A stretch of 64,000 bases of DNA, taken from Cerioporus squamosus. Lineage: Eukaryota; Basidiomycota; Agaricomycetes; Polyporales; Polyporaceae. Numbering within the stretch: the stretch's first letter is position 1; the number at the start of each line of letters is the position of its first letter. Shown here in pieces: positions 23,201 through 34,193 of this stretch. The notes beneath the pieces are model-generated. The model ran no database searches, had not been told where the DNA came from, and saw only the letters and a program-made list of their open reading frames with translations. A program made the position numbers and the translations under genes. The stretch covers positions 47,364 to 111,363 of the forward strand of contig JABYQS010000125.1 in the NCBI GenBank assembly GCA_022592435.1, written 5' to 3'.

Positions 23201-24928
23201 CACAGGTTGTGATGGCTCATCGCCTGTCTTCGTCGGCTGGATGTAAGTGACGACCGTCTTCGCAGAGCCGAGCTTCGGTCCGTTGTAGGCGCTCTCGCTC
23301 ACAGACGAGAACCCTCCGACGGAGTCTCCTGTCTTCATTGTCGGCAGAAGAGGCAGCGACGTCTTGGACCTGAGTACGGGTCCCGTACTGTCGCGCTTCA
23401 GCGGTACGCTGTATGAGGACGTGGTCGGTGATGTCTGCGCAGGGTCTACAGTGAACGACTTCCGCAGCGGCATCGGCTTGGGAGAGATCACTGGGGGAGG
23501 GGTCGGAGTACCACTCCCCGTGTGATGCCAGCGATCGAGCACTGAGCTCTGGCGACGCCCTGGGGAGAGCGTCTTGTCCGGAGTTGGGGAGCTTTCGGGT
23601 GAGGTGATCGAGACAGTCTTCTCCACCATGTTCTTGACAAAGCCGCGTCCCTGTAGTCGGCTCAGACTGGGGGTTGGCTCTTTCGAAGGAGGTGGCCTGA
23701 GGAATGCTGGTGAGGCATTGTGGGATGGTGGCATCTGCGGACTACCGAAGGAAGGCCGAGGATTCGGTTGGATGGGACGCGCAAGGCCAGGCAATGGTTT
23801 CGGCGACACGGAGGGTGGAGGTGGAGTATGGAACGCAGCTGAGGAAGGACGGGGTGCTGGAGACTTGGACCCCGAGGAGACAACTGAACTAGCAGTGCGC
23901 GGTGTGATCGGACGAATAATGGTCGGGTTCGAGGAATGTGAGAGGGGTCGGGGTACTGGGTCTGCCGTGGGCTTTGTCGAGAACGTCTCTGCAGGCGTGG
24001 CAGGCTTGGATGGGGCGACACCTGTGGGTGTACTGATTGTGCGCTGTCGAATGGCGGCTTGAGAAGAACCTGTATGGCTGGGTTTGATGTCCCGATCGCG
24101 TTCCTGCGCCTTCTCCATCGCTGCACGCACACTTGACACCGCTGTCGGCGTGCTGATGCGACGGTCCCTGGGTGAGCCCGCACTAGACGATTGCGAAGAT
24201 CTCGTTTCCTCCTCTCGAATGGCGCGAGATACGACCGATGCGCTCCCATGGCCGGTCATCCCAGGCATGGCCACTCCGCCACGACCGAAGATCGGGTGAG
24301 GCGCGGATATATTCGTACGCTGCTCGAACTGTGTAGGGTCATGCGCATCTTGCTGTGGGGCGTGTTTAGTGAGCCTTGGGCCTGTGGCACGGCCGCCAAT
24401 AAAGGCTGCAAGGGATATTGGAGAGGAGGGGCGCTTGCTAGGTGCAGCCGAAGGCTCGGATGCTGATACTGTGGTAGGTGCTGGCGAGCGACTGGGTACT
24501 CGAGGAGCTGGGTCATCACCCATGAGTTTCTGTAACGCATCATCCTGGTTTCTTTGCTTCTCCTTCGCGGTCAATGGCTCATCTGAAACCACAGACCGGT
24601 CGTCGACCTTGATTGCTGCGGCAAGCCCACTTTGGGCTAGGAAGGGCATGCAACCTCAGGCACTCAGTTACACCAGAAGGAGACGTTTCAACTCACAGAA
24701 ATCGACGCTGTTTGTCCTGCTACCGAGATTCGTGCTCCTCCGCATCCGCGCTTGTCTCGAGGCAGCGATTTCCGCCTCAAGCCTGCGGGTCTCCGCCTCC
24801 TCGTCCTCATCCACCTGCTTCTGTAAAGCTTTGATCTTACTCGTCCATTCTGCGAGTGACGCGTCCGGCTTGGCTGGTATACTCATCGTGCTCCGGCGAG
24901 CGGCGCTTGAAGGGCGAGGGACGTCCAT
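20297..24928 (-). CDS. Gelsolin-repeat / DUF4045-type actin-binding protein
   Basis: Ten exons: 24928-24697, 24654-23069, 22930-21902, 21847-21528, 21465-21304, 21249-20947, 20887-20741, 20680-20558, 20501-20442 and 20380-20297. The product is about 1,300 residues. The first ~800 are Ser/Pro/Thr-rich and disordered with an N-terminal coiled coil (IKALQKQVDEDEEAETRRLE). The C-terminal ~450 carry gelsolin-like segments: HVFYDSEVLAVIHRAK...TKVWAWHGKRA, SILDTFYVWHGRGST and FLVDCVWELFVVIG, ending LLLAFRELDESAL then SGDIPDHMNLIP. Fungal proteins with this N-disordered, C-gelsolin layout (DUF4045) are thought to bind or sever actin. Coding bias changes frame once inside exon 3 at a CCCC run, 22278-22281; one extra base there would join VRNMVSNWG to GSRSGGSNGAAV. 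Exon borders elsewhere are canonical and in phase. The two ends of the gene are the least certain. Confidence 0.85.
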
Positions 24929-25837
24929 GCGGTCCGACGCGTAAAGACCGCGATGTGTATGACTTGCAACGACTTGTACGCGAGATCAACCTCGGCGAGA
25001 CGCAGAAAGCCTAGATAAGCATCGATTCGGTAGTGTCGCCAGTAAGATCGGAGAGCAAACTGGGACAGGTGTGGTGGGGTCGTGGGTGGAAGGAGGAAGG
25101 CGCGTGGCTATGCCTACAGGTCATCTCAGGGCGTCCGGTCCTCCAAGTTCTTGACTTCACCCTGTTCTGTGCATTCTATGATTCCTGCTCTTGCTCCAAG
25201 TTTGCTGAAGTCCAGATCTGTCGGGAGGGCACCGAACGGCCTGACTTCGGAGTGCTATACGCCAAGGTAACCGCAAGTTCAACTGCAGCAGTCAACACAG
25301 ATCGAAGATGCGAGCTCATTGAGCTCAAGTCGTGCATATGTTGATCTAGTCCAACAAGAATCCTGACGTCGCGGAGTCCGGATGGAGAGGAAGAGATTCA
25401 TGACAACATCGGGATGCACGCCTGCGTTGTGTGCCTATTGTCGCACTCACTTAACAGCTGGCACACCCATATGTCCTCGGCAATTGGCTATAGCGCATTG
25501 CGAAACAGCCCCAGCCAAGATTTGGTGAAGATAACAGCACGCGTTTGCGATCGAGGGTTATGACGACTGGCGACAGACTTCAGCAAACGGGGCACAGCGG
25601 TGTTTCAGGTGAGACGCACGAACGACCTCCCGCGTCCTGGCGGATGGTACTCACTGGCCGATGGCGCAGTATCGTGAAACATCGGGATGCATTGCCAATA
25701 TTGTATGACACCCGACCCCAATTCTTCGAGGAATCCGACTAAGCCTGACTGCCCTCGGGAAATATATACATCGCAAGGGCTTGGGAGCTCGAGCAAGTAT
25801 CTGTGTCCTCATACCTCCTCTGCATCTAACAGATACC
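24929..25837. other. Divergent intergenic region
   Basis: Separates the gelsolin-repeat gene (-) from the glycosyltransferase (+). No gene seen. A TATATA element at 25761-25770 is ~70 bases before the ATG at 25838. Confidence 0.6.
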
Positions 25838-27961
25838 ATGACAGCTTCACTCGTCGAGAAACATGTCGTTATCTCCATGTGCGAAGCCTGGGGTATGTCG
25901 TCTTATAGTGGTTTGTTGGTGGCATGAGAGCTGATTACCTCGCCCTTCCCCTTGCAGGACACGTCCGCCCTATGATTGCCTTCGCTGCATATCTGGCGAA
26001 GAGTAGACCCTTGGCCATCACTTTCTTCACTACATTGGATTGCACGAACGAGCCAAGGCCGAGCTGTCACGGAATTTTGAGCTCGGCGAAGAGGCGTATG
26101 CTCAGAGAGTCAGGTGCGATTCGTCAGTAACTTGCACCACGAATCGCCTGATGTCGAGCCGTATAACAGGTTCGTTGCGCTTGGAAAGGTTGACCTGCTG
26201 CGCTCCGACGCAGTCGACGAAGCGTTCAAAGCGGCGTGGAAGCAACTCGTTGCCGAGGAACCAATCTCATGCGCCATGACCGGGGAGCGTTTCCCCGCCG
26301 TCGTCAAACCAAGAGTCATAATTCAGGACGTAAGTACCATCTGTGTTATTCTTTCTCATGAGACTCATGCACTCTCCACGATAGATATCGCATGGCAAGC
26401 TCTCCGGAGACGTGCGGACTCTTAGCGGAGGTGATGTGAAGATATACACGTTTTGTCCTATCCAGCTCTGCGCTCTTTGGCGTATGTTTGGGCCCGAGCA
26501 CCTTGGTGGTAGAGGCAACATGCGCCTGAAGAGCCAACAAGAGGCCACGCGCACGGGCAGACCCTTTGAAGAGGTCAAAGTAGAGGTACGACGAACTCAC
26601 GTTGTACATGCGCGTCCACCTAACAGTACGCTCTGAGCGCAGCATGTGGACAACACTCAGCGACGAGGTGCATCGTGTGCCTGGTCTGCCTCCGATGTAT
26701 GACTACGAGTATTACCCACAAGAAGTGAGTTCGTGCCGCCTCCTGCCGGCATAATGTACTCACTGCTCCTCCCACAGAGCTTCCAACCGAGCGCATTGGA
26801 GGCCGGGTTGTTCACCCACTGGTTCGAGTACGTACACAGACACTTATCCACGGTTTACTCATTCAATGGCCGACGCAACACAGAACGCTGATCGGCACAG
26901 ATGGCATCGTAGTGATGACTACCGAGTCCTATGAGCGCGAAGCCGTCACAGCTTTGAGGCAGTGGTACAGCGACATGAAGAAATCCGCGTATATCATTGG
27001 CTTGCCCCTTGCCAATGGCGCGCACATTGCGTCTGGGGAGAAGGTCCAATCCAAGGAAACTCTCCAAATCGAGGCGTTGCTCGACAACGCGTTGAAGTCG
27101 TCTGGAGAGAAGTCGTTGCTCTATGTGAGCTGCCTATATCTCTCAAGAAATGTACTCGGTTTGCTGACTGCATATGGGCCTGCAGATTTCGTTCGGGACC
27201 CTCTACTGGCCCATGAACGACTCCGAGAAGGTGTGGGCTTTCCTTGACGTTGTGATGGAGCAGAACATCCCCTTTGTGAGTCCTCCATCGTTCCGCTGTG
27301 TTCCCATCATGCCGATGACTCACCCTGTGTACATACAGATCATGACGCATGCTTCGTCGTGGGCCAATGTCCCGGACACTGTCAAGCAGAAGGTTCAGGC
27401 GTACGGTAGAGGCATCCTGTCTCCTTGGGCACCTCAGCAACTCATCCTCAGCCATCCAGTAAGTAGCTCCGCCTCGTCCATCAGCGGTTGGAGCCTTACG
27501 CTCACCCGCGTCATAGGCGACGGGTTGGTTCGTTGCTCACGGCGGCCAAAACAGCGTCCAGGAGTCGATTGCGGCTGGCGTTCCTCAGTGCGTAATGCTC
27601 CCGCTTCTCATACTCCTCCATCTGACTCGCACTGCTCAGGATCATGTGGCCCTTTGGTGTGGACCAACCATGCAACGCCATCCACCTTACCGACAACTTC
27701 GATGTCGCATACGAGCTCATGGAGGTACGCAGCGGCCTCGGCTTGAAGCCACTCTACCGCAACGGGAAGGCCCCGGTCGGGACGATCGACGCTTTGAAGG
27801 AAGAGGCACGAGATGTCCTCAGCAAGGCGTTCGGAGAAGGTGGCGCGCGGAAACGTGCGAAGCTGCTCAAGCTGAGAGAAGCTATTCTTGCAGAGCACAA
27901 GGACGGAGGACATGCGAAGAGGGATCTGGAGGCCCTTGCGGATAGCTTTCTACTCAGCTAA
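25838..27961 (+). CDS. UDP-glycosyltransferase (GT1-like), two nearby frame breaks
   Basis: About ten exons: 25838-25892, 25958-26329, 26385-26585, ~26634-26724, 26778-26827, 26884-27124, 27186-27275, 27339-27458, 27517-27587 and 27640-27961. The N-terminus (HVVISMCEAWGHVRPMIAFA) is the sugar-acceptor half of a GT-B fold. The C-terminal half has the nucleotide-sugar motif: ILSPWAPQQLILSHP, then GWFVAHGGQNSVQESIAAGV and IMWPFGVDQPCNAIHL. Such enzymes move a sugar from UDP-sugar to lipids or small molecules, often in detoxification. Within exon 2 the conserved frame shifts twice, near 26040 and at 26111-26114; each would be cured by one extra base. All other junctions are in phase. The acceptor of exon 4 is uncertain. 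Whether the gene is functional depends on those two positions. Confidence 0.87.
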
Positions 27962-28101
27962 TCTGGTCGCGGTTCTCCTTGCGCTAGAGTAAGTACGAGA
28001 TTACTGTCGTTGACTACACACTACTTTATGGAGGGTTTCATCTTAGAAGGCGCCTCAAACAAGCAGATCGCTTGTCTTCCCAGCACCGCGTTCTCCTCAC
28101 C

Positions 28102-28308
28102 ATGTCGCTGAACGACCGCTGTTCGATGTTAGAACAGCAGAGCACGGTGCAGCTCAAACAAAGCAACTATCGACTTGACAGCATCGGTGAAAACATGACA
28201 AGATAGCAAGACGATATCAAAACGCAACGGCCCAGGGACGGCCTCTTGGCGAACTTGCAATTCACTTGTCCTGCAGACTTCCGTAAGAATTCTGCCCAGG
28301 ACACCTAA
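28102..28308 (+). pseudogene. Short coiled-coil-like frame split by one TAG
   Basis: An ATG-led frame of 34 codons (MSLNDRCSMLEQQSTVQLKQ...) reaches a TAG at 28204-28206 and then stays open for 33 more codons to a TAA at 28306-28308, overlapping the end of the minus-strand gene by four bases. Composition is Gln/Leu/Asp-rich. No family recognised; it may be a remnant or chance. Confidence 0.2.
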
Positions 28309-28837
28309 GTTCGAAACCTCACCTCACGCTCTTCTTTGCCAGGCTGACGCGACAGGCGAGCACCCCATCTCTCACTCAGGTCAGTACGCTTCTGTCGCGC
28401 AACCTCTTTGGCGGTCGCAGCTGCCTCGCTCATCTTGTCGCGGGCGACTTCCCTCTTCTCCGCGACGGCCGCCTTCGTTTCGACGTAGCGATCCTTCGCC
28501 GCCCTGACCCCATCCACTACGGTCTTAGCTCCCGAAAAGTGGTAGTATCCGTACCCTGTTATCCAGGTCAGTCGTTTTAATATGAACATGTAGGCTCCGA
28601 CAACAGCAAGTACTGGGTGTGTACTCACCTAGCTAGAAGAGCTATAGCAGTAACGCCTCCGAGACCACCGACGAAGTAAGGGAACATCCCGCGACCATCA
28701 GATGATGGCGGCGAAGCGTTTGGCGGTAACTGAGAGTAATGGCGGGAGACTGTCCTTCGTACAGCCTCAGATGAACGTCGGGTGAGCGGGCTTGGACGGC
28801 AAGCCAGACGAAGGCTCGGAGTGAAGGAGTGGTTCAT
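28305..28837 (-). CDS. Small mitochondrial-type single-span protein
   Basis: Two exons, 28837-28629 and about 28555-28305. The N-terminus is basic and Ser-rich (LRLACRPSPLTRRSSEAVRR), typical of mitochondrial import, with RHYSQLPPN at the likely cleavage. A Gly-rich membrane segment (YFVGGLGGVTAIALLA) leads to YGYYHFSGAKTVVDGVRAAK and a charged amphipathic helix. The layout matches the gene at 10588-11397. The intron borders (GTGAGT, AACAG) are good, but exon phases disagree by one base, at a GGG run (28554-28556); one G fewer restores LLARYGYYHF. I do not know its function. Confidence 0.68.
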
Positions 28838-29387
28838 GGGAGCAGGGGTGCACGACGGGGGGACGACTCCGAGTCTAGCCTATTTATGCAACACCGTTGA
28901 CGGTCCCTTGGCCTCGTTGTTGCCGCCAGAAAGGAAGCATAAGCCCTCGACACGACCAGGGTATGAGCGGGTCGCAGTGCCGGCGCCGAGTGTACGCGCA
29001 CCAGTACGAGCGCCTATAATAACTACGCTTCGATTTCTTCGACGCGACTTGTTACGTTCGATGTCTGGCACCTGTACGCTAACCTCGGTGATAGTATGAG
29101 ACATCTCGCACCATGAGAGAGGTACATACTAGCCTCGCAAACTGATAGTTACTTGGTACCTACCAGCGCCACTGGTTGTGAGGAGCTAGAGCGCTTGAAC
29201 CACAGTGGGTCCTCCAAACACAGCCACTCCCGTCCTTGAAACCCACGCTCGGACGAATCGATCGAAACAATCGAAACACAGTTCCTGCTATCTGTTATCC
29301 TTGTGCTCGCTCTAGTTCCTGCTCAAAGGCAAGTGTAGAAAGAAGTCAAACACAATTAGCATCCATATCCAGTGATATGCTGCTTAG
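28838..29387. other. Divergent intergenic region
   Basis: Upstream of both the small mitochondrial-type gene (-) and the HET gene (+). No coding signal. Confidence 0.55.
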
Positions 29388-30407
29388 ATGTGGCTCCTCG
29401 ACGCGGCAACATTTGTTCTCTTCTCAGTGGACGATCCGTCGCAAGTCCGGTATGCTGCTCTATCGCACGTATGGGACACACGAGGCGAACCATCCTTTCA
29501 GGTGCTATAGGTTTACTGTGATATACTATTGGACTTGTCTCACTGCGATACAGGATGTTCATGCGCTGCACGCGAAGATCGAGCGCACGCTGGGTAGCGA
29601 ACCTGACGAGGAACAGGTCCAAGCGTATCTGAAACACTATGATCAGCGTATCCTCTGGTCCAAGATCTCGGGAGCCTGCGCTTTTGCCCGTGCCCATAGC
29701 TACCAGTACATCTGGATCGATACGTGCTGCATAAACAAAGCTAGCAGCGCCGAGCTCTCGGAGGCGGTCAACTGCATGTTCGAGTGGTACGCCCAAGCCA
29801 GCATATGCTATGCATACCTCCACGATGTCCCGGATCACGAACATCCTTCCGGAGAGAGGTCGAAGTTCTGTTCGAGCAAGTGGTTCAAACGCGGGTGGAC
29901 TCTACAGGAGCTCGTAGCGCCGCGCTCAGTCGTATTCCTCTCCAAGGACTGGACTGTGCTCGGCACGAAGCACGCTCTTGCACACGTCATCGAGGAGATT
30001 ACGCACATCAGTCGAGCTGTACTGACCCATGACGAGTCACTTGACTCTGTCAGTGTCGCCGAGCGGATGTCCTGGCCTCGGAGAGGCAAACTACCCGAAT
30101 AGAAGACGAAGCGTACTCACTCCTGGGGATATTCGGCATCCATATGCCCACGATCAGTACAGGCTCCGACGAGGACGAGGAGAGCGGGGAATACCTTGTT
30201 CCCAGCCATCGACCTGCGCGGATCCTGGGTAGTGAGTCGGCTGCATCTACTATCCCTTCATATGTGGAGCTTGCATACATACCGCATCCTCCGAGTCGCG
30301 GGGGTTTCTTCATTCGCCGCCCGCTTCGGAGTCCGGAGCCCTGGCCAGGATCCGACGAGGACGAGGAGAGCGGGGAAGACACTGTCTCCAGCCATCAGCC
30401 TGCATAA
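29388..30407 (+). CDS. HET-domain (heterokaryon incompatibility) protein, frame broken and tail atypical
   Basis: Exon 1 (29388-29501) reads MWLLDAATFVLFSVDDPSQV...ALSHVWDTRGEPSFQ and exon 2 starts at 29554 with DVHALHAKIE. The basidiomycete HET block is unmistakable: YIWIDTCCINKASSAELSEA, MFEWYAQASICYAYLHDV, WFKRGWTLQELVAP, VFLSKDW. At 30073-30077 the frame breaks: reading on directly gives WPRRGKLPE and stop, whereas one additional base gives the conserved RMSWASERQTTRIEDEAYSL and LLGIFGIHMPTI. HET proteins trigger cell death or signalling on non-self recognition. Where the family normally continues YGEG plus a helical region, this gene has an acidic Ser/Asp/Glu tail built from a tandem repeat and stops at TAA 30405-30407. 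It may be a truncated or decaying copy. Confidence 0.85.
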
Positions 30408-30467
30408 ATCCTGGGCGGCGAGTCAGATGCATCTACCATCCCCACAAATGCGGAGCTCGCACACATA
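30162..30467 (+). repeat. Tandem ~120-bp direct repeat, period 186 bp
   Basis: Unit 1 (about 30162-30281) and unit 2 (about 30348-30467) share CCGACGAGGACGAGGAGAGC and a long similar continuation. In translation they give GSDEDEESGEYLVPSHRPAR and GSDEDEESGEDTVSSHQPA, then ILGSESAASTIP and ILGGESDASTIP. In unit 2 a TAA replaces the CGG of unit 1, ending the HET frame; after it the same frame stays open to a TAG at 30666. Confidence 0.85.
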
Positions 30468-30668
30468 CCCAATGCTGGAGACAGTACGGCCCGTGCTGCG
30501 CAGCCTCATGCGCCTCACATAGGCCCGGTGGATGGAGCAGCCCAGTGGAATGACGCACCTCCTTCCATACTCTCCGACACGGCCTATCGCCGATCCAGTC
30601 GAGACCAACAAGCTGCCCGGGAACGGCGGGTGCATTTCAGGGTCGAAGCCAAGCCGGCACCGTGGTAG

Positions 30669-31001
30669 AGGCTGATTTTGTGGACACTGGACAGAGAAAG
30701 GTCGTAGTTGACTTCAGAACCAGGTGTTTCACATGTAGCTGACAGGAGTGTATGAAGAAGTCGAAGTAAAAGCTGTTATCGAGGATAGTCGAGGATGCAG
30801 CAGCATCAGTGTATATAGTCGTCGTCAGGCAGGTGGCCGAAACTGGCGTGTACCTACGCGGTACCGCCACCACGCCTGATCGACTATGGGCGCTTCGCGA
30901 AGCATTTGCCGATCTCGGGTAGCCTCTTATTCTCGTCCCGTCACCATTCCTCTCTTACCCCTCTTCCAGGTCGGTAATCCTACTCACAACTAGTACCAAA
31001 C
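30669..31001. other. Intergenic, promoter of GH16 gene
   Basis: No gene. A weak TATA-like TATATAG occurs near 30812-30818, rather far (~185 bases) from the ATG at 31002. Confidence 0.5.
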
Positions 31002-32567
31002 ATGCGCCTAGCCATCTCGCTGGCATCCACTCTTTTCGCGGCTGCACCGGCGTACGCAGCGTACAACCTTGTCAAGGAGTACTCTGGAGCCAACTTCTTC
31101 GATGGCTGGGAGTTCTACGGAAACTATGACAACCTAACCAACGGTACGTGTTCGATCTTTGATCTTTGGACAAGGAGCACATTAGAGACGAACGAGGGAC
31201 AAATGGCAGGTGATGTTACATATGTCGACCAGGCGAACGCGACCGCGTCCAAGCTCGCGTTTGTCAATGATGCAGGGCATGCCATCATCAAGGTCGACGA
31301 TACCAGTTTCGTTCCCTACAACTACAAGCGTAACTCGGTACGTTTATGTGGTATGACGCTGACGCTGAAGGGGCCGTGCCGACTTCCAACATATAGGTCA
31401 GGATTGAAACCAAGGACTACTTCCCTGTTGGTACTGTGCTCGTCTTCGACGCAACACACCTCCCTTTCGGCTGCTCGGTGAGTAGCAATTTACGACCTCC
31501 GCTTCTCCCAAGTGCTTACCTGGCTCCGGAGGTATGGCCAAGTTTCTGGACCAAGGGCCCCAACTGGCCCGATGGTGGTGAGATTGACATCATCGAGGCT
31601 GTCAACCTCATGCCCGCCAACCAGATGGCCATCCACACCTCCTCTGGTTGCACGCAGTCTGGCACGGACTGCTCCCAGGGTGCCGGTTGCACGGTGGGCG
31701 AGAAGGCCGACAACAGCTATGGCTCTGCCTTCGCTTCGGCAGGCGGTGGAGTATGGGCTACGCAGTTTGATACCACCGGTATCAAGTGAGTAGTTCCTCT
31801 ATACATTCTCGGCATGATACCCACGCTGATTGATGCCCGCAGTATCTGGTTCTGGAGCGTACGTGACGCTGTCGGTACCCCGTGCAAGGAGGATACTAAC
31901 GTTCAATAACACTTTGTAGCGCAAGGATGTTCCTTCGTCTCTCAGCAGCGCTACCGATTCCGTTGATCCTTCGTCTTGGGGCACGCCTTCGGCGCAGTAC
32001 TCCACGTCGTCTTGCGATGTCAGCAAGTTCTTCACGCCGCAGCAGCTCGTCATTGATATTGCCCTCTGCGGTGACTGGTGCGTATCTGAATGACATCCTT
32101 CGCCCATGCCAAGGCTGACCGACGGTTCGCGCTGCGTAGGGCTGGCTTGGCTAACGTCTACCAGCAGACCTGTGGCGGAGATGGCTCTGCGACCGCCTGC
32201 GTGAGTGTTCATGCAAGTCCAACGTCTACTTAGTTCTGACGCTCGGGCCACCTAGTACGTCGACAACGTCATCAACAATGGCACCAACTACGCCGACGCC
32301 TTCTTCGAGATCTCGTACTTGAAGGCATACTCCTCCTCTACCGACACCTTCGTCGCGACCGTGTCTGCCGGCGCCACGGTCCTTGCTACCGCCGCGCCCG
32401 AGAGCACCTCTGCCGCCGGTACTGGTACCAAGACCGGCTCGGCGGCTGACAGCAGCTCTACTGGCAGCGGTAGTGGCTCGAATAACGGCGCGTCGAGCAA
32501 CACGCGTAACTACGTTGCCGTTGTTGCTGCGGGTCTGCTTTCCATATTCACCTGGGCGATGATATAA
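31002..32567 (+). CDS. GPI-type GH16 beta-glucanase
   Basis: Eight exons (31002-31143, 31210-31337, 31397-31477, 31532-31785, 31843-31858, 31920-32077, 32140-32200, 32256-32567) encode ~383 residues with all phases kept. A signal peptide is followed by the GH16 fold: YSGANFFDGWEFYGNYDNLT, WPSFWTKGPNWPDGGEIDII with the catalytic Glu-x-Asp-x-x-Glu, HTSSGC, and FFEISYLKAYSS. The last ~70 residues are Ser/Thr/Gly-rich and end in a hydrophobic segment (YVAVVAAGLLSIFTWAMI), as expected for a GPI anchor. Enzymes of this group act on beta-1,3/1,6-glucan in the fungal wall or cross-link its polymers. The fifth exon is only 16 nt (NIWFWS junction). Family assignment is firm. Confidence 0.95.
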
Positions 32568-33163
32568 GGGACATTTATACCAGGACTTCATTCAGGACTT
32601 TTGGGACTTCAGGACGATGTCGGTGCACAAACACAGTCTACGCGCGTTGGCTACTATAATACTACTGTGTTTGTCTAAGGAGTCGCGCGATATATGCTCA
32701 AGGAAGAGACCTGAGCTTGAGACTTCGGTACATGTCGAATGTTACTGTACCTCAGCCTGCTCGAATCGACGCGCGTAGCGCGGCCTAGAGTCCGGCTTGT
32801 CTTCTCACCACATCATGACCGCGCGATGCTCGATGCCTGTGGGAGCCTGTCCACGATATCGGTGCGTGGAGACTGTGCATGGACGCTGATACAGTTCTGT
32901 GGGCGAACTGGACCAAAATAGAGCTCACCGGAGCGATTGTGCTCTCACGATAGGACCACCAAGCCGCCATCGCCATGTTATATATCGTACATCCGCTGCC
33001 CGCGATTACTCGGCCGTGCGCCACCAGTCTGAGAGTCCGCACTCTCATCTCTGCAGCAACAGTCATCGCTCGAAGGCCTCCTTTGGAACGTCTCGGCCTC
33101 GCATCAACGGACTTCGTACCCGGGTCGTTTATCCCAGCGCTACCAACTCGCGCATTAGCCACC
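32568..33163. other. Intergenic, promoter of the 33164 gene
   Basis: No separate gene. A TATATAT stretch at ~32979 includes an ATG (32975) in frame with the next gene, but the extra 63 residues are not conserved in kind and the later ATG starts a typical Rossmann N-terminus. Confidence 0.55.
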
Positions 33164-34193
33164 ATGTCCTCCTCTACCCCGACGATCGCGATCATCGCGC
33201 CTGGAGCGATGGGAGCCGCAATCGCCCACAAGTTCACAAAGTCAGGCTGCACTGTCCTGACGACACTCGAGGGCCGCTCGCCTGCGTCCATCGAGCGTGC
33301 CAAAGCTGCCGGGATGGAGGACGCTTCCCTCGCCGTTATCGCCCAACGCGCAGCATGGGTACTCAGCATTCTCCCGCCCAGCTCGGCTCTTTCCTTTGCG
33401 GAGCAGTTCAAGAAGGCGTATGACCACGCGAGTTCCACCTCCCAGCTCGCGTTCGTCGATTGCAACGCCGTCAGTCCCGAGACCGCGAAACGTATTGCAC
33501 GTGTCTTCGAGGGTAGTGCGGTCCGCTTCGTCGATGCGGGCATCGTTGGCGGGCCGCCGACGGATGGCTACGATCCTGCGTTCTATGCGTCCGTGGAGTC
33601 AAGCGACGCGGACTTGCTGGACGGGTTTGTCGCTCTCGGAAAGTGGGGACTGCGGGTGATGCCTCTGCAAGGAGAAGGCGCAGGTGTCGGGGACGCCAGT
33701 GCCCTCAAGATGTCATACGCGGTAAGTGGCAGCGGGGGAAGTGCGCCGTACGATGAGATCTGTACTAAGCTCTCTTCAGGGAATGACCAAGGGCTTCACC
33801 GGCCTCATCACTACGATGATTCTCGGTGAGCCGCAGTGCCGCATCTTCAGCGGTCCTGACTGACAGACTTCCGACGCCGCAGCCGCTCACAAGTCGTCTC
33901 CAGCGACAGCCCAGGCTCTGATGCACGAGCTGCACGACTCGCAGCCCGCCTTTTTGGAGCGCATCACCCGGGGCATTCCTAGCATGCTTCCCAAGGCGTA
34001 TCGTTGGGTAGGCGAGATGGAGGAGATCTCGTCTTTCGTTCGGGACGGCCTCGGAGATGGAGAGGCACACATCCATCAAGGATTTGCGCACCTCTACGAG
34101 CGTATAGAGAAGTCGCTACCTGAGGGTGAGGATGTAGCCGTGCTGAAGCAGTTCGTGGAAGACGCGAAAGCGGTGATTCGTGATGGGAAGTAG
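33164..34193 (+). CDS. 6-phosphogluconate dehydrogenase-like NAD(P)-binding protein with DUF1932
   Basis: Three exons (33164-33721, 33780-33825, 33883-34193) give ~304 residues. The start MSSSTPTIAIIAPGAMGAAI is a Rossmann beta-alpha-beta with the dinucleotide loop. LAFVDCNAVSPETAKRIA and RFVDAGIVGGPPTDGYDPAF follow as in beta-hydroxyacid dehydrogenases. GEGAGVGDASALKMSYAGMT and a helical C-terminal domain (DUF1932-type) complete it. Members reduce or oxidise small hydroxyacids; the true substrate here is not evident. The 46-nt middle exon is supported by its conserved product GMTKGFTGLITTMILA. The upstream ATG at 32975 would add a non-conserved, possibly mitochondrial, N-terminus. Confidence 0.9.

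Noticed and set aside
32975..33163. N-terminal extension of the 6PGDH-like protein
   Set aside because: The ATG lies in a TATATAT promoter word; the later ATG begins the Rossmann fold directly.
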